Below are positions 1 through 8,632 of a stretch of DNA of 64,000 nucleotides, one piece after another. The notes below the pieces were generated by a model that saw only the letters and a list, made by a program, of their open reading frames with translations, made no database searches and was not told where the DNA came from. A program made the position numbers and the translations under genes. Source of the stretch: JAGNLM01 sp964439835 (GTDB lineage Bacteria > Pseudomonadota > Gammaproteobacteria > JAABTG01); contig CAYTPQ010000006.1 in assembly GCA_964439835.1 (NCBI GenBank), positions 32,651 through 96,650 on the forward strand. The letters are read 5' to 3'. Every line of letters begins with the position of its first letter. Positions within the stretch are counted from its first letter, which is position 1.

Positions 1-1113
1 CTCCGGGTTGCGCCAGCGGGCCTTCATGCGCCGGGCCTGGAAGTCCTCGAAGTTGCTGCAGGACGAGATCTCCCGGTAGCGCTGCTGGCCCGGCAGCCAG
101 ACCTCGATGTCATAGGTCTTCGCCGAGGAGAAACCCATGTCCCCCGTGCACAGGGTGACCACCCGGTACGGCAGCCCCAACGCCTGCAGCACTGCCTCGG
201 CGTGGCCCGTCAGCTCCTCCAGCGCCCTGTAGGACTCCGTCGGCGGCACCATCTGCACCAGCTCCACCTTCTCGAACTGGTGCTGGCGGATCATCCCCCG
301 GGTGTCCTTGCCGTAGGACCCGGCCTCGCTGCGGAAGCAGGGCGTGTGGCAGACGAAGCGCTTCGGCATCTCCTGCGCCTCGTAGATCACGTCCCGGGCG
401 ATGTTGGTCACCGGGACCTCGGCGGTCGGGATCAGGTAGAAGTCCTGCAAGGGGATGTGGAACAGGTCCTCCTTGAACTTCGGCAGCTGCCCGGTCCCGG
501 TCAGGCTCGCCGCGTTCACCAGGTAGGGGACGTAGACCTCCCGGTACCCGTGGCGGGTGGTGTGCAGGTCCAGCATGAACTGGGTCAGCGCCCGGTGCAG
601 GCGCGCCAGCGGGCCCGCGATCACCGCGAACCGGCTGCCGGAGATCTTGGTCGCGGTCTCGAAGTCCAGGAGCCCGAGCGCGGCCCCCAGATCGGCATGG
701 TCCTTTGGCCCGAAGCCGAAGTCCCGCGGCTCACCCCAGCGGCGCACTTCCAGGTTGTCCGCCTCGCCGCCCCCCGAAGGCACGCTCGCGTGGGGGATGT
801 TCGGGACCGTGAGCAGGACCGCCTCGAGCTCGGCCTGGAGGGTCTCGAGGCGGGCCTCGGCCGCCTTCAGGTCCTCGCCCAGACGCCCGACCTCGGCCAG
901 CAGGGGCGCCGGGTCCTGACCGCCGGCCTTGGCCTTGCCGATGGCCTTCGAGCGGGCGTTGCGCTCGGCCTGCAGTTCCTGGGTGCGGACCTGGACCGCC
1001 TTGCGCTCGCCCTCTAGGGCCGCGATGCGGTCGGTGTCCAGCGCGTAGCCGCGGCGCGCGAGGCGCTCGGCCGTCTCCTGCAGCTCGTTGCGGAACAGTC
1101 TCGGGTCTAGCAT
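1..1113 (-). CDS. serS: Seryl-tRNA synthetase, C-terminus cut off by window edge
   Basis: Class II aminoacyl-tRNA synthetase that charges tRNA-Ser (and tRNA-Sec) in the cytoplasm. About 371 residues are visible, starting MLDPRLFRNE. The first ~105 residues form the charged N-terminal coiled-coil arm that grips the tRNA long variable arm. The class II core follows, with a motif 2 region reading CFRSEAGSYGKDTRGMIRQH near residue 260-280. The usual length is about 425, so roughly 55 C-terminal residues including motif 3 lie outside the window. The ATG overlaps the stop of the upstream DUF190 gene (TGATG), so it is probably the last gene of the ftsK-lolA-rarA-crcB operon, a common gammaproteobacterial order. 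Confidence 0.97.
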   Translation of the reverse strand, partial: MLDPRLFRNELQETAERLARRGYALDTDRIAALEGERKAVQVRTQELQAERNARSKAIGKAKAGGQDPAPLLAEVGRLGEDLKAAEARLETLQAELEAVLLTVPNIPHASVPSGGGEADNLEVRRWGEPRDFGFGPKDHADLGAALGLLDFETATKISGSRFAVIAGPLARLHRALTQFMLDLHTTRHGYREVYVPYLVNAASLTGTGQLPKFKEDLFHIPLQDFYLIPTAEVPVTNIARDVIYEAQEMPKRFVCHTPCFRSEAGSYGKDTRGMIRQHQFEKVELVQMVPPTESYRALEELTGHAEAVLQALGLPYRVVTLCTGDMGFSSAKTYDIEVWLPGQQRYREISSCSNFEDFQARRMKARWRNPE

Positions 1114-1418
1114 CAGGGCTCGTCGTTGACAGTTGCGTCCCAAGTGAACAGATGCCCCGGCGGGACCAGGGCCTCCAGGTGATCCAGGATCGGCCCCAGC
1201 CGCTCGGGGCGGACCATGAACTCGATGACCACGGGCAGCTGCAGCGAGAGGTCGAGCAGGCTCGCCTCGTGGGTGCCGCTGCGCCCGAAGCCCGAGACCC
1301 CCCGAAAGAGCGTCGCCCGCCGGACCTTGGCGTCCTCGCGCAGGTAACGCATCACCTCCTTCGGCCGCGGGCCCTCCAGCAGGTAGATCCGCACCACCTT
1401 GACCGGCGCCGACTTCAC
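1113..1418 (-). CDS. DUF190 family protein linked to CrcB
   Basis: Small 101-residue cytoplasmic protein of the DUF190 family, recognised by the VRIYLLEG start, the RATLFRGVSGFG centre and the alternating beta-alpha pattern that resembles a PII-like ferredoxin fold. No catalytic residues are evident. DUF190 genes are often found beside crcB, which suggests a regulatory or accessory role with fluoride export; that role is inferred from neighbourhood. The GTG start at 1418 overlaps the crcB stop as GTGA, and its stop overlaps the serS ATG, so it is translationally coupled on both sides. Confidence 0.85.
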   Translation of the reverse strand: MKSAPVKVVRIYLLEGPRPKEVMRYLREDAKVRRATLFRGVSGFGRSGTHEASLLDLSLQLPVVIEFMVRPERLGPILDHLEALVPPGHLFTWDATVNDEP

Positions 1419-1804
1419 GCCGCACCCACGCCGACCTGACGGGCCAGGACCAGCCCGACCCAGGTGGCGCCCAGGCAGAGGACTACGCTCGCCAGCACGT
1501 TCAGTGCCGCGCGCAGGTGCGCCCCGGCCTCGACCAGGCCCAGGGTCTCAATGGAGAACGAGGAGAAGGTGGTGAACCCGCCCAGCACCCCGATCAGTAC
1601 ACCGGCCCGCAGCTCCGCGGAGACCGCGCTGCGCTCGACGAACCAGACGTAAAGGAAGCCCATGGCGAGGCAGCCGACCACGTTCACCACCAGCGTGCCG
1701 TAGGGAAAGCCCCGCCCGAACAGGCCGTAGACCCCGAGCGAGGCGGCGTAGCGCAGGACCGATCCCACCGCCCCGCCCAGCGCAATGGCGAGCACGCTCA
1801 GCAC
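1415..1804 (-). CDS. crcB: CrcB/Fluc fluoride ion channel
   Basis: Small integral membrane fluoride channel (129 residues) that works as a dual-topology dimer in the inner membrane and lowers cytoplasmic fluoride. Four hydrophobic helices are visible, with the family signature GGFTTFSSFSIE at about residues 75-87 carrying the Phe residues of the ion pathway, and the GG-VGSVLRY motif at the N-terminus. It lies directly after rarA (stop codon adjacent to the crcB start) and overlaps the DUF190 gene by GTGA. No separate promoter or fluoride riboswitch is visible upstream, so expression is probably set by the operon. Confidence 0.95.
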   Translation of the reverse strand: MLSVLAIALGGAVGSVLRYAASLGVYGLFGRGFPYGTLVVNVVGCLAMGFLYVWFVERSAVSAELRAGVLIGVLGGFTTFSSFSIETLGLVEAGAHLRAALNVLASVVLCLGATWVGLVLARQVGVGAA

Positions 1805-3154
1805 CTACTCCTTTCCTCCCTTGCCCCGCTCGGGCCGCGCCCGGTCCGTGCCGGGCGGGTCCAGGGCCCGGAGGCGGCCGAGCTTCTCCGCGATCTGGGT
1901 CTCCAGGCCACGCGGGACGGGTCGATAGTAGCGCCTCACCGGCATCCCGTCCGGGAAGTAGCGCTGCCCCGCCGCGTAGGCGTCCGGCTCGTCGTGAGGG
2001 TAGCGGTAGGCCGCGCCGTAGTCGAGGCGGCGCATCAGGCCGGTGGGTGCGTTGCGCAGGTGCAGCGGGACTGGCAGGGAGCCGAGGCCCCGCGCGTCTT
2101 CCATCGCCTCGTCGAAGGCCAGGTAGACGGCGTTGCTCTTGGCGGCGCAGGCCAGGTAGGTCACGGCCTGGGCGAGCGCCAGCTCGCCCTCGGGGTGCCC
2201 CAGCCGCTCCTGGACCTCCCAGGCGGAGAGCGCCAGGGGCAGGGCGCGCGGGTCGGCGTTGCCCACGTCCTCGCTCGCGACCCGCACCAGCCGCCGGGCG
2301 ACGTAACGGGGGTCGCAGCCGCCGTCCAGCATCCGGGCGAGCCAGTACAGGGCGGCGTCGGGGTCCGAGCCCCGGATCGCCTTGTGCAGGGCGGAGATCT
2401 GCTCGTAGAAGACGTCCCCGCCCTTGTCGAAGCGGCGGGGGTCGCCGGCCAGCACCGCGTCCAGGAGCCCCGCGTCAATGCGCCCCCCGTGGCCCGGCAC
2501 GAGCGCGAACTCGGCGGCGACCTCGAGGGCGTTCAGCGCGCGACGGGCGTCCCCGTCGGCGGCCCGCGCGAGGCGATCGCGCTCCGTGTCGGCCATCGTC
2601 AGCCCCAGGGCGCCGAGCCCCCGCACCGGGTCCGCCAGGGCCCTGTCGATCACCCGCCGGACGTCCTCGGCCCGCAGCGACTCCAGCACGTAGACCCGGC
2701 AGCGGGACAGCAGCGCGCCGTTCAGCTCGAAGGAGGGGTTCTCGGTGGTGGCGCCGATGAAGGTGAGCGTGCCGTCTTCCACGTAGGGCAGGAAGGCGTC
2801 CTGCTGGGCCTTGTTGAAGCGGTGGGCTTCGTCGACGAACAGGATGGTGTCGCCGCCGGTGCCCTGGCGGTAGGCCTGCGCCCGCCCCACCGCCTCGCGG
2901 ATGTCCCTGACCCCGGCCAGCACCGCCGAGAGGGGGATGAACTGAGCCTGGGCCGAGTGGGCCAGCAACCGCGCCAGGGTGGTCTTGCCAGTGCCCGGAG
3001 GGCCCCAGAGGACCATCGAGTGCAAGCGGCCCGACCGGATGGCCTCCCGCAGCGGCTTCCCGTCACCCAGCAGGCGATCCTGCCCGACCAGGTCCTCGAT
3101 GCGCCCGGGCCGCAGGCGGTCGGCGAGCGGCGGGCGAGACTGAGAGTCGCTCAC
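1805..3154 (-). CDS. rarA: RarA/MgsA replication-associated AAA+ ATPase
   Basis: Clamp-loader-related AAA+ ATPase acting at stalled replication forks. It has 449 residues, close to the usual ~445. Walker A is GPPGTGKTTLA near residue 52, Walker B is ILFVDEAHRFNK near 106, and sensor 1 is TFIGATTENPSFE. The C-terminal half carries the RarA oligomerisation domain, including the DPRYVARRLVRVASEDVG segment. It starts 16 nt after the lolA stop; lolA-rarA-crcB-serS is a widespread gammaproteobacterial order. Assignment is secure from motifs and synteny. Confidence 0.96.
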   Translation of the reverse strand: MSDSQSRPPLADRLRPGRIEDLVGQDRLLGDGKPLREAIRSGRLHSMVLWGPPGTGKTTLARLLAHSAQAQFIPLSAVLAGVRDIREAVGRAQAYRQGTGGDTILFVDEAHRFNKAQQDAFLPYVEDGTLTFIGATTENPSFELNGALLSRCRVYVLESLRAEDVRRVIDRALADPVRGLGALGLTMADTERDRLARAADGDARRALNALEVAAEFALVPGHGGRIDAGLLDAVLAGDPRRFDKGGDVFYEQISALHKAIRGSDPDAALYWLARMLDGGCDPRYVARRLVRVASEDVGNADPRALPLALSAWEVQERLGHPEGELALAQAVTYLACAAKSNAVYLAFDEAMEDARGLGSLPVPLHLRNAPTGLMRRLDYGAAYRYPHDEPDAYAAGQRYFPDGMPVRRYYRPVPRGLETQIAEKLGRLRALDPPGTDRARPERGKGGKE

Positions 3155-3170
3155 GCGGGAGCCGCAGCCC

Positions 3171-3815
3171 TCAGCGTGGGCCGGGGGCGTCGCGCATCAC
3201 GTCGACGCCGTCGGGCGGCTGGAAGCGGAACAGGTCGGAGTTCAGCTTGGGGTTCTTGATCGCCCCCTTGAACCGCAGCCGGGTCAACTGGCCGAAGCCG
3301 TCGGCCAGCTCCATCTCCGCCAGATCCCGTCCCCGCAGGCCGATGCGCACCTTGCGAAATGGCGCTTCGGCCGACTTCGGGGTCAGTTCCACCCACTCCA
3401 AGTCGCCCTTGCGCCCGAGGTCGGCCAGGGTGAACTCCGCCTCCAGCGGCCGGTTGCTGCTCAGCAGCAGGCCCGGGGCGTTGGCGAGCGCCTCGCGCGC
3501 GCTCTTCACCGTCACCTGGGCCAGCTCGCTATCGTAAATCCAGACCTCTTCGCCGTCGGAGACGATCTCCTGCACGTAGGGGACCGTGTAGCTCCAGCGG
3601 AACTTCCCCGGCCGCGACAGGTAGAAGCGCCCGAACGAGCTCTCCAGGTTGCGCCCCTTCTCGTCCTCGACCGTCTGCTCGAAGGCCGACTCGAGCGTCT
3701 TCAGCTCGCCGAGAAAGGCCTTGAGCCGCGCCACGTCGGCGGACGCGGCGGCGCTGGCGGCCAGCAGCACGGCTACAAGGGCGGACTTGAGAAGGTCACG
3801 CATGGAAACTCTCAC
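3171..3815 (-). CDS. lolA: Outer-membrane lipoprotein carrier protein LolA
   Basis: Periplasmic chaperone that accepts lipoproteins from the LolCDE ABC transporter and delivers them to the outer membrane. It is 214 residues long from a GTG at 3815 that overlaps the ftsK stop (GTGA); an ATG four codons in (3803) is an equally good start. A Sec signal peptide runs to about ASADV. The mature part contains the family pattern F-Q-T then GRFYLSRPGKFRWSY and VWIYDSELAQVTV. Its partners LolC and LolD are also encoded in this window (19.3-21.2 kb). Confidence 0.95.
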   Translation of the reverse strand: MRVSMRDLLKSALVAVLLAASAAASADVARLKAFLGELKTLESAFEQTVEDEKGRNLESSFGRFYLSRPGKFRWSYTVPYVQEIVSDGEEVWIYDSELAQVTVKSAREALANAPGLLLSSNRPLEAEFTLADLGRKGDLEWVELTPKSAEAPFRKVRIGLRGRDLAEMELADGFGQLTRLRFKGAIKNPKLNSDLFRFQPPDGVDVMRDAPGPR

Positions 3816-6094
3816 CGAGGCGCCGCCGGCACCAGCACCTCGCGGCTGCCGTTGGACTGTAGCGGCCCAACCAGCCCGGCCCGCTCCATCTCCTCGATCA
3901 TCCGGGCCGCGCGGTTATAGCCGATCTTGAGTCGCCGCTGCACGCCCGAGATCGAGGCGCGCCGGCTCTCGGTGACGATGGCGACCGCCTGGTCGTAGAG
4001 GGGGTCCTTCTCGCCACCCGCCTCCTCGCCGCCCTCCCCGTTGTCCTGCTCCTCCGCGCCCTGGAGGATTTCGTGCACGTAGTCCGGCGCGCCGTGGCTG
4101 CGCAGATAATCGACCACCCGGTGGACCTCGTTGTCGGAGACGAAGGCGCCGTGCACGCGCATCGGCATGCCGCTCCCCGGCGGGAGGTAGAGCATGTCGC
4201 CGTGCCCGAGCAGGTGCTCGGCGCCCATCTGGTCCAGGATCGTTCGGGAGTCGACCTTGGACGACACCTGGAAGGCGATGCGGGTCGGGATGTTCGCCTT
4301 GATCAGTCCGGTGATGACGTCGACCGACGGGCGCTGGGTCGCCAGGATCAGGTGGATGCCGGAGGCGCGGGCCTTCTGGGCCAGGCGGCAGATCAGGTCC
4401 TCCACCTTCTTGCCCACCACCATCATCATGTCCGCCAGCTCGTCGATCACCAGCACGACGAGCGGCAGGGTCGTGAGCGCCGGGGCCTCTTCGCCCTCCG
4501 TGCCCTTGAACAGGGGGTCGCGCAGCGGGGCGCCGTGGGCGGATGCCTCGCGGACCTTGCGGTTGTAGCCGCCGATGTTGCGCACGCCAAGGGCCGACAT
4601 CACCCGGTAGCGACGGTCCATCTCGGCCACGCACCAGCGCAGGGCGTTCGCGGCCTCCTTCATGTCGGTGACGACCGGCGCCAACAGGTGCGGGATCCCC
4701 TCGTACACCGAGAGTTCGAGCATCTTCGGGTCGACCAGGATCAGCCGCACCTCGGCCGGAGTGGACTTGTAGAGCAGGCTCAGGACCATCGCGTTGATGG
4801 CCACCGACTTGCCCGAGCCGGTGGTGCCTGCCACCAGCAGGTGCGGCATGCGCGCCAGGTCCACCACCACCGGGTGCCCGCCGATGTCCTTGCCGAGCGA
4901 TAGCGCGACCGGCGAGGAGACCTCGTCGTACTCCTTCGATTTCAGGATCTCGCTGAGCACCACCAGCTCCCGGTGCTCGTTCGGGATCTCGAGTCCGATG
5001 ACCGACTTGCCCGGAATCACCTCGACGATGCGCACGCTCACCACCGAGAGCGAGCGCGCCAGGTCCTTCGCCAGGGCGCTGATGCGGCTGACTTTGAGGC
5101 CCGGCGCGGGCTGCAGCTCGAAGCGCGTGACCACCGGCCCGGGGTGGACCGCGACGACCTGGACCTCGATGCCGAAGTCGAGCAGCTTCACCTCGACCTG
5201 GCGGGACATGGCCTCGAGCGCCGACTTGCTCACCGGGGTCTGGGACGCCGGCGCCGGGTCCAGGAGCGAGAGCGGCGGCAGCCCACCCTCCCCCACGGGC
5301 TCGAACAGGGGGACCTGACGCTCCTTGTCGACCCGCGCGCTTGGCTGCAGGGGGCCTGCGGTCGGCTCGATCCGCGGCGGTGCGCGCTTGGCCGTCTTCG
5401 CCTGGGCGCGGGCCACCACGGTCTCCCGCTCCTCGCGCGCCTTGCGCGCCTGCGCCTGCGCGCGCAGGCGGCGAGGCAGGCCGACCACCCAGGCCACCGA
5501 CTCGACCGTGTAGTGGCCCATCGCGTCCATCACGGCGAACCAGGACAGGCCGGTCAGCAGCGTGACCCCCACCAGGAACAGCGCGAGCAGGAACAGCGTC
5601 GCCCCCAACGGGCTGAACAGGTGCGCCAGCCCCCGGCCCACCACGTCGCCGAGCGCACCCCCGGCGTCGAGCGGCAGGCCGCGGGCGGCGAAGTGCAGGG
5701 TCGCCAGCCCCGCGCCAGCGGTCAGGGTCAGGAGGAAGCCGCTCAACCGCCCGGCAGGGCCGTGCCAGGACGCCGGGGCCGGCACCCTGCCGCCGCGGTA
5801 GACCAGCCAGCCGCCTGCGGCCAGCAGCCCCGGAAACAGGTACGCCAGGTAGCCGAACAGGTAGAGGCCGACGTCGGCGAGCCAGGCGCCGGCAATCCCG
5901 CCCCGGTTGGCGACCCGGCCGGCGGTACCCACCTGCGACCAGCCAGGGTCGGCCGGGTGGTAGCTGAGGAGCGACACGAGCAGATAGAGCGCCGTCGCCC
6001 CCGCGCCGATGAACAGGACCTCACGCAGCCCGCGGCCGATGTGGGCCCGCAGGGGCACGGACCGGCTCGCTCGTTTGGGAACTGCCTGCGCCAA
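3812..6094 (-). CDS. ftsK: DNA translocase FtsK
   Basis: Septal DNA pump that clears and aligns chromosome termini and activates XerCD at dif. It is 760 residues. An N-terminal membrane region with four or more helices (about residues 27-195) is followed by a short charged linker, without the long Pro/Gln linker of E. coli. The motor contains Walker A AGTTGSGKSVAINAM, Walker B VVLVIDELADMMMVVG and ILATQRPSVDVITG, and the C-terminal winged-helix gamma domain carries SISGVQRRLKIGYNRAARM. The extreme start is uncertain: the frame opens with a TTG at 6094 and a GTG lies about 12 codons downstream. It heads the operon and is divergent from trxB across an AT-rich leader. Confidence 0.96.
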   Translation of the reverse strand: MAQAVPKRASRSVPLRAHIGRGLREVLFIGAGATALYLLVSLLSYHPADPGWSQVGTAGRVANRGGIAGAWLADVGLYLFGYLAYLFPGLLAAGGWLVYRGGRVPAPASWHGPAGRLSGFLLTLTAGAGLATLHFAARGLPLDAGGALGDVVGRGLAHLFSPLGATLFLLALFLVGVTLLTGLSWFAVMDAMGHYTVESVAWVVGLPRRLRAQAQARKAREERETVVARAQAKTAKRAPPRIEPTAGPLQPSARVDKERQVPLFEPVGEGGLPPLSLLDPAPASQTPVSKSALEAMSRQVEVKLLDFGIEVQVVAVHPGPVVTRFELQPAPGLKVSRISALAKDLARSLSVVSVRIVEVIPGKSVIGLEIPNEHRELVVLSEILKSKEYDEVSSPVALSLGKDIGGHPVVVDLARMPHLLVAGTTGSGKSVAINAMVLSLLYKSTPAEVRLILVDPKMLELSVYEGIPHLLAPVVTDMKEAANALRWCVAEMDRRYRVMSALGVRNIGGYNRKVREASAHGAPLRDPLFKGTEGEEAPALTTLPLVVLVIDELADMMMVVGKKVEDLICRLAQKARASGIHLILATQRPSVDVITGLIKANIPTRIAFQVSSKVDSRTILDQMGAEHLLGHGDMLYLPPGSGMPMRVHGAFVSDNEVHRVVDYLRSHGAPDYVHEILQGAEEQDNGEGGEEAGGEKDPLYDQAVAIVTESRRASISGVQRRLKIGYNRAARMIEEMERAGLVGPLQSNGSREVLVPAAPR

Positions 6095-6376
6095 AGCAAT
6101 AAACCGCTTGAGTATTCCGTCTTAACTACTTCATTATTATGTTTCGAGGGGCTACATTCCAGCCCCTGTAGCGCCGCACCGGGGGATCCGCGCCCCAGGC
6201 CGGGTCGAGACCGACTGCGGGTTCGCCGGGGCACCGCGCGCGGCCCCCCGACCCCGGCATAATACCATCCCCGCGCGGATCGCCCGTCTTTGCCGCCCCC
6301 GAGGCGATGCCGTACCATTCCGCCCGCCGTCGGCCAAAACCCGGCGGTCGCCCTGCACCCCTGGGAGCGCCCCGCC
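6095..6376. other. Divergent ftsK/trxB intergenic region
   Basis: This 282-nt gap separates two divergent genes. Its ftsK-proximal part (about 6095-6150) is markedly AT-rich for this genome and holds, on the minus strand, a CATAATAAT stretch that could serve as a -10 for ftsK. On the trxB side a CATAAT (6258-6263) is a candidate -10. No hairpin, small gene or riboswitch is evident. Promoter assignments here are guesses from sequence. Confidence 0.4.
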
Positions 6377-7330
6377 ATGAGCACTACCCGACACTCTCGC
6401 CTGCTGATCCTCGGCTCCGGCCCCGCAGGCTACACCGCCGCCGTGTACGCAGCCCGGGCCAACCTGAAGCCCGTCCTCATCACTGGGCTCGAGCAGGGCG
6501 GCCAGCTGATGACGACGACCGACGTCGACAACTGGCCGGGGGACGACGCCGGGGTCCAGGGACCCGATCTGATGGAGCGGATGCGCCGGCACGCCGAGCG
6601 CTTCGGCACCGAGATGGTGTTCGACCACATCCACGAGGCGGCGCTGACCGAGCGGCCCTTCCGGTTGGTGGGCGACTCGGGGACCTATACCTCCGACGCC
6701 TTGATCATCGCCACCGGGGCGTCCGCCCGCTATCTCGGGCTGCCGTCCGAGGAGGCCTTCAAGGGCAAGGGGGTCTCGGCCTGCGCCACCTGCGACGGCT
6801 TCTTCTACCGGGGCCAGGCAGTCGCGGTCATCGGTGGCGGCAACACCGCGGTCGAAGAGGCCCTCTACCTGGCGAACATCGCCTCCCACGTGACCCTGGT
6901 CCACCGCCGCGACGCCCTGCGGGCCGAGAAGATCATGCAGGACCGCCTGTTCGAGAAGGCCCGGACCGGCAACGTCACCCTGCTCTGGGACTCAGTGCTG
7001 GACGAGGTTCTCGGCGACGCCAGCGGCGTGACCGGGATCCGGGTCCGCAACGTCAAAGACGAAAGCACCCGCGACCTGGATCTGATGGGGGTCTTCATTG
7101 CCATCGGCCACACCCCGAACACTCGCCTGTTCGAGGGTCAGCTCGACATGCACAACGGCTACATCCGGGTGCAGTCCGGCATCGACGGCAACGCCACCGC
7201 CACCAGCATCCCCGGGGTCTTCGCCGCTGGCGACGTGATGGACCACGTCTATCGCCAGGCGGTCACCTCGGCCGGCACCGGCTGCATGGCGGCCCTGGAT
7301 GCCGAGCGCTACCTCGACGCCCTGGGCTGA
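6377..7330 (+). CDS. trxB: Thioredoxin-disulfide reductase
   Basis: FAD- and NADPH-dependent flavoenzyme that reduces thioredoxin in the cytoplasm. It has 317 residues from the ATG at 6377; the frame is open further upstream but the FAD-binding GSGPAG motif begins at residue 13, as in the family. The redox pair is Cys136-Ala-Thr-Cys139, followed by the NADPH motif GGGNTAVEEA and the C-terminal FAD motif GVFAAGDVMD. It starts a plus-strand run with a FemAB-like gene, aat, bpt and infA; trxB-aat-bpt-infA is a familiar gammaproteobacterial order. Confidence 0.97.
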   Translation: MSTTRHSRLLILGSGPAGYTAAVYAARANLKPVLITGLEQGGQLMTTTDVDNWPGDDAGVQGPDLMERMRRHAERFGTEMVFDHIHEAALTERPFRLVGDSGTYTSDALIIATGASARYLGLPSEEAFKGKGVSACATCDGFFYRGQAVAVIGGGNTAVEEALYLANIASHVTLVHRRDALRAEKIMQDRLFEKARTGNVTLLWDSVLDEVLGDASGVTGIRVRNVKDESTRDLDLMGVFIAIGHTPNTRLFEGQLDMHNGYIRVQSGIDGNATATSIPGVFAAGDVMDHVYRQAVTSAGTGCMAALDAERYLDALG

Positions 7331-7456
7331 GGAAGCTCGGCACAAGTCGTCGTCCCGGCAAAGCGCTGCCCTCTGGCTTGAGCCGGGCGTGAACGCCTGC
7401 TGAGCCGGGAGGTCTCACCGGCACAGCAACCCACCCGGCTGTCCGGACCTCCACCC

Positions 7457-8617
7457 GTGCACTTTTCCACAGTCGAGAGCATTAGCGAGGTCCCCGCGCG
7501 GGACTGGAATCGGCTGGCGGGCGACGAGAACCCGTTCCTGCGCCACGAGTTCCTCGCCGCCCTCGAGCGCCAGGGATGCCTCGGCGATCGCTTCGGCTGG
7601 TGGCCCCGGCACTTTCTGGTGCATCACGGCGGGCAGCTGGTGGCCGCGGCGCCCGCGTACCTCAAGGACAACAACTACGGCGAGTTCGTGTTCGACCACG
7701 CCTGGTCCGAGGCCTACGCCCGCGCGGGCCTCGCCTACTACCCGAAGCTGGTGGTGGCGGTGCCCTACACGCCCGTCACGGGTCCGCGACTGCTGGCCGA
7801 CCCCGCGGTCGGCCGGCCGGCGGCGGACGCGCTCGTCTCGGGCGCGATCGCACTCACGGAACGCTCCGGACTGTCCTCCCTGCACTGGCTCTTCTGCGAC
7901 GAGCCGACGACCGGGACGCTCGAGGGCCACGGGCTGTCGCCGCGGCTCGGCTGCCAGTTCCACTGGCCGAACCCGGGCTACCGGGACTTCCAGGACTTCC
8001 TCGACACCCTGACCTCCCGACGACGCAAGGAGATCCGACGCGAGCGCCGCGAGGTCGAACGCCAAGGCATCGAGCTCCGGGTGTTGTCGGGGCACGAGGC
8101 CGGCCCCGCCGAGTGGGAAGCGATACACGGATTCTACGAGGCCACCTTCGAGCGCAAGTGGGGTGTGCCCACCCTCACCCGAGGTTTCTTCGAGGAGCTG
8201 GGGGCCCGGATGCCCGAGGCGGTGGCGCTGGTCCTCGCCCGCAAGGACGGGCGCTACGTCGCCGGGGCCTTCAACCTGGTCGGGCGCCGGCGCCTGTACG
8301 GCCGGAGCTGGGGCACGACCGGTTTCTTCCCGGGCCTGCATTTCGAGGTCTGCTATTATCGACTCATCGAGTTTTGCATCGATCGCGGGCTGGAGGTGTT
8401 CGAGGCCGGCGCGCAGGGCGAGCACAAGATCGCACGAGGTTTTCTGCCGCGGGCGACGCGCTCGGCGCACTGGATTGGGCACCCGGGCTTCCGGTCGGCG
8501 GTCGCGGATTTCGTCCGGCGCGAGCGGCGGGCGGTGGAGGCGTATATGTCCGAGGTCCTCGAACACTCGCCCTACCGCCGGGCGGATACGGAATCGAATT
8601 CCTCGCCCGAGGAGTGA
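7457..8617 (+). CDS. FemAB-like (DUF482) GNAT-fold protein
   Basis: A 386-residue protein of the DUF482/FemAB-like family, often labelled peptidogalycan biosynthesis/recognition. The FemAB relatives are tandem GNAT-fold amino-acyl transferases using aminoacyl-tRNA. Family landmarks seen are NPFLRHEFLAALE near residue 26, YFYPK-like AYYPKLVVAVPYTPVTGPRLL near residue 95, and AGAQGEHKIARGF near the C-terminus. It starts with GTG at 7457. It sits between trxB and aat, beside two true aminoacyl-tRNA-protein transferases of a related fold. Substrate is unknown; the family name should not be taken as proof of a cell-wall role. Confidence 0.85.
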   Translation: MHFSTVESISEVPARDWNRLAGDENPFLRHEFLAALERQGCLGDRFGWWPRHFLVHHGGQLVAAAPAYLKDNNYGEFVFDHAWSEAYARAGLAYYPKLVVAVPYTPVTGPRLLADPAVGRPAADALVSGAIALTERSGLSSLHWLFCDEPTTGTLEGHGLSPRLGCQFHWPNPGYRDFQDFLDTLTSRRRKEIRRERREVERQGIELRVLSGHEAGPAEWEAIHGFYEATFERKWGVPTLTRGFFEELGARMPEAVALVLARKDGRYVAGAFNLVGRRRLYGRSWGTTGFFPGLHFEVCYYRLIEFCIDRGLEVFEAGAQGEHKIARGFLPRATRSAHWIGHPGFRSAVADFVRRERRAVEAYMSEVLEHSPYRRADTESNSSPEE

Positions 8618-8632
8618 GGGCCTGCGCCGAGG

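Noticed and set aside
1415..1900. Fluoride riboswitch upstream of crcB
   Set aside because: crcB begins right after the rarA stop, so there is no leader to hold one.
1517..3259. A 580-residue open frame on the plus strand
   Set aside because: It is antisense to rarA and crcB, has Arg/Gly/Pro-rich noncoding composition, and matches no family. Long antisense frames are expected at this GC content.
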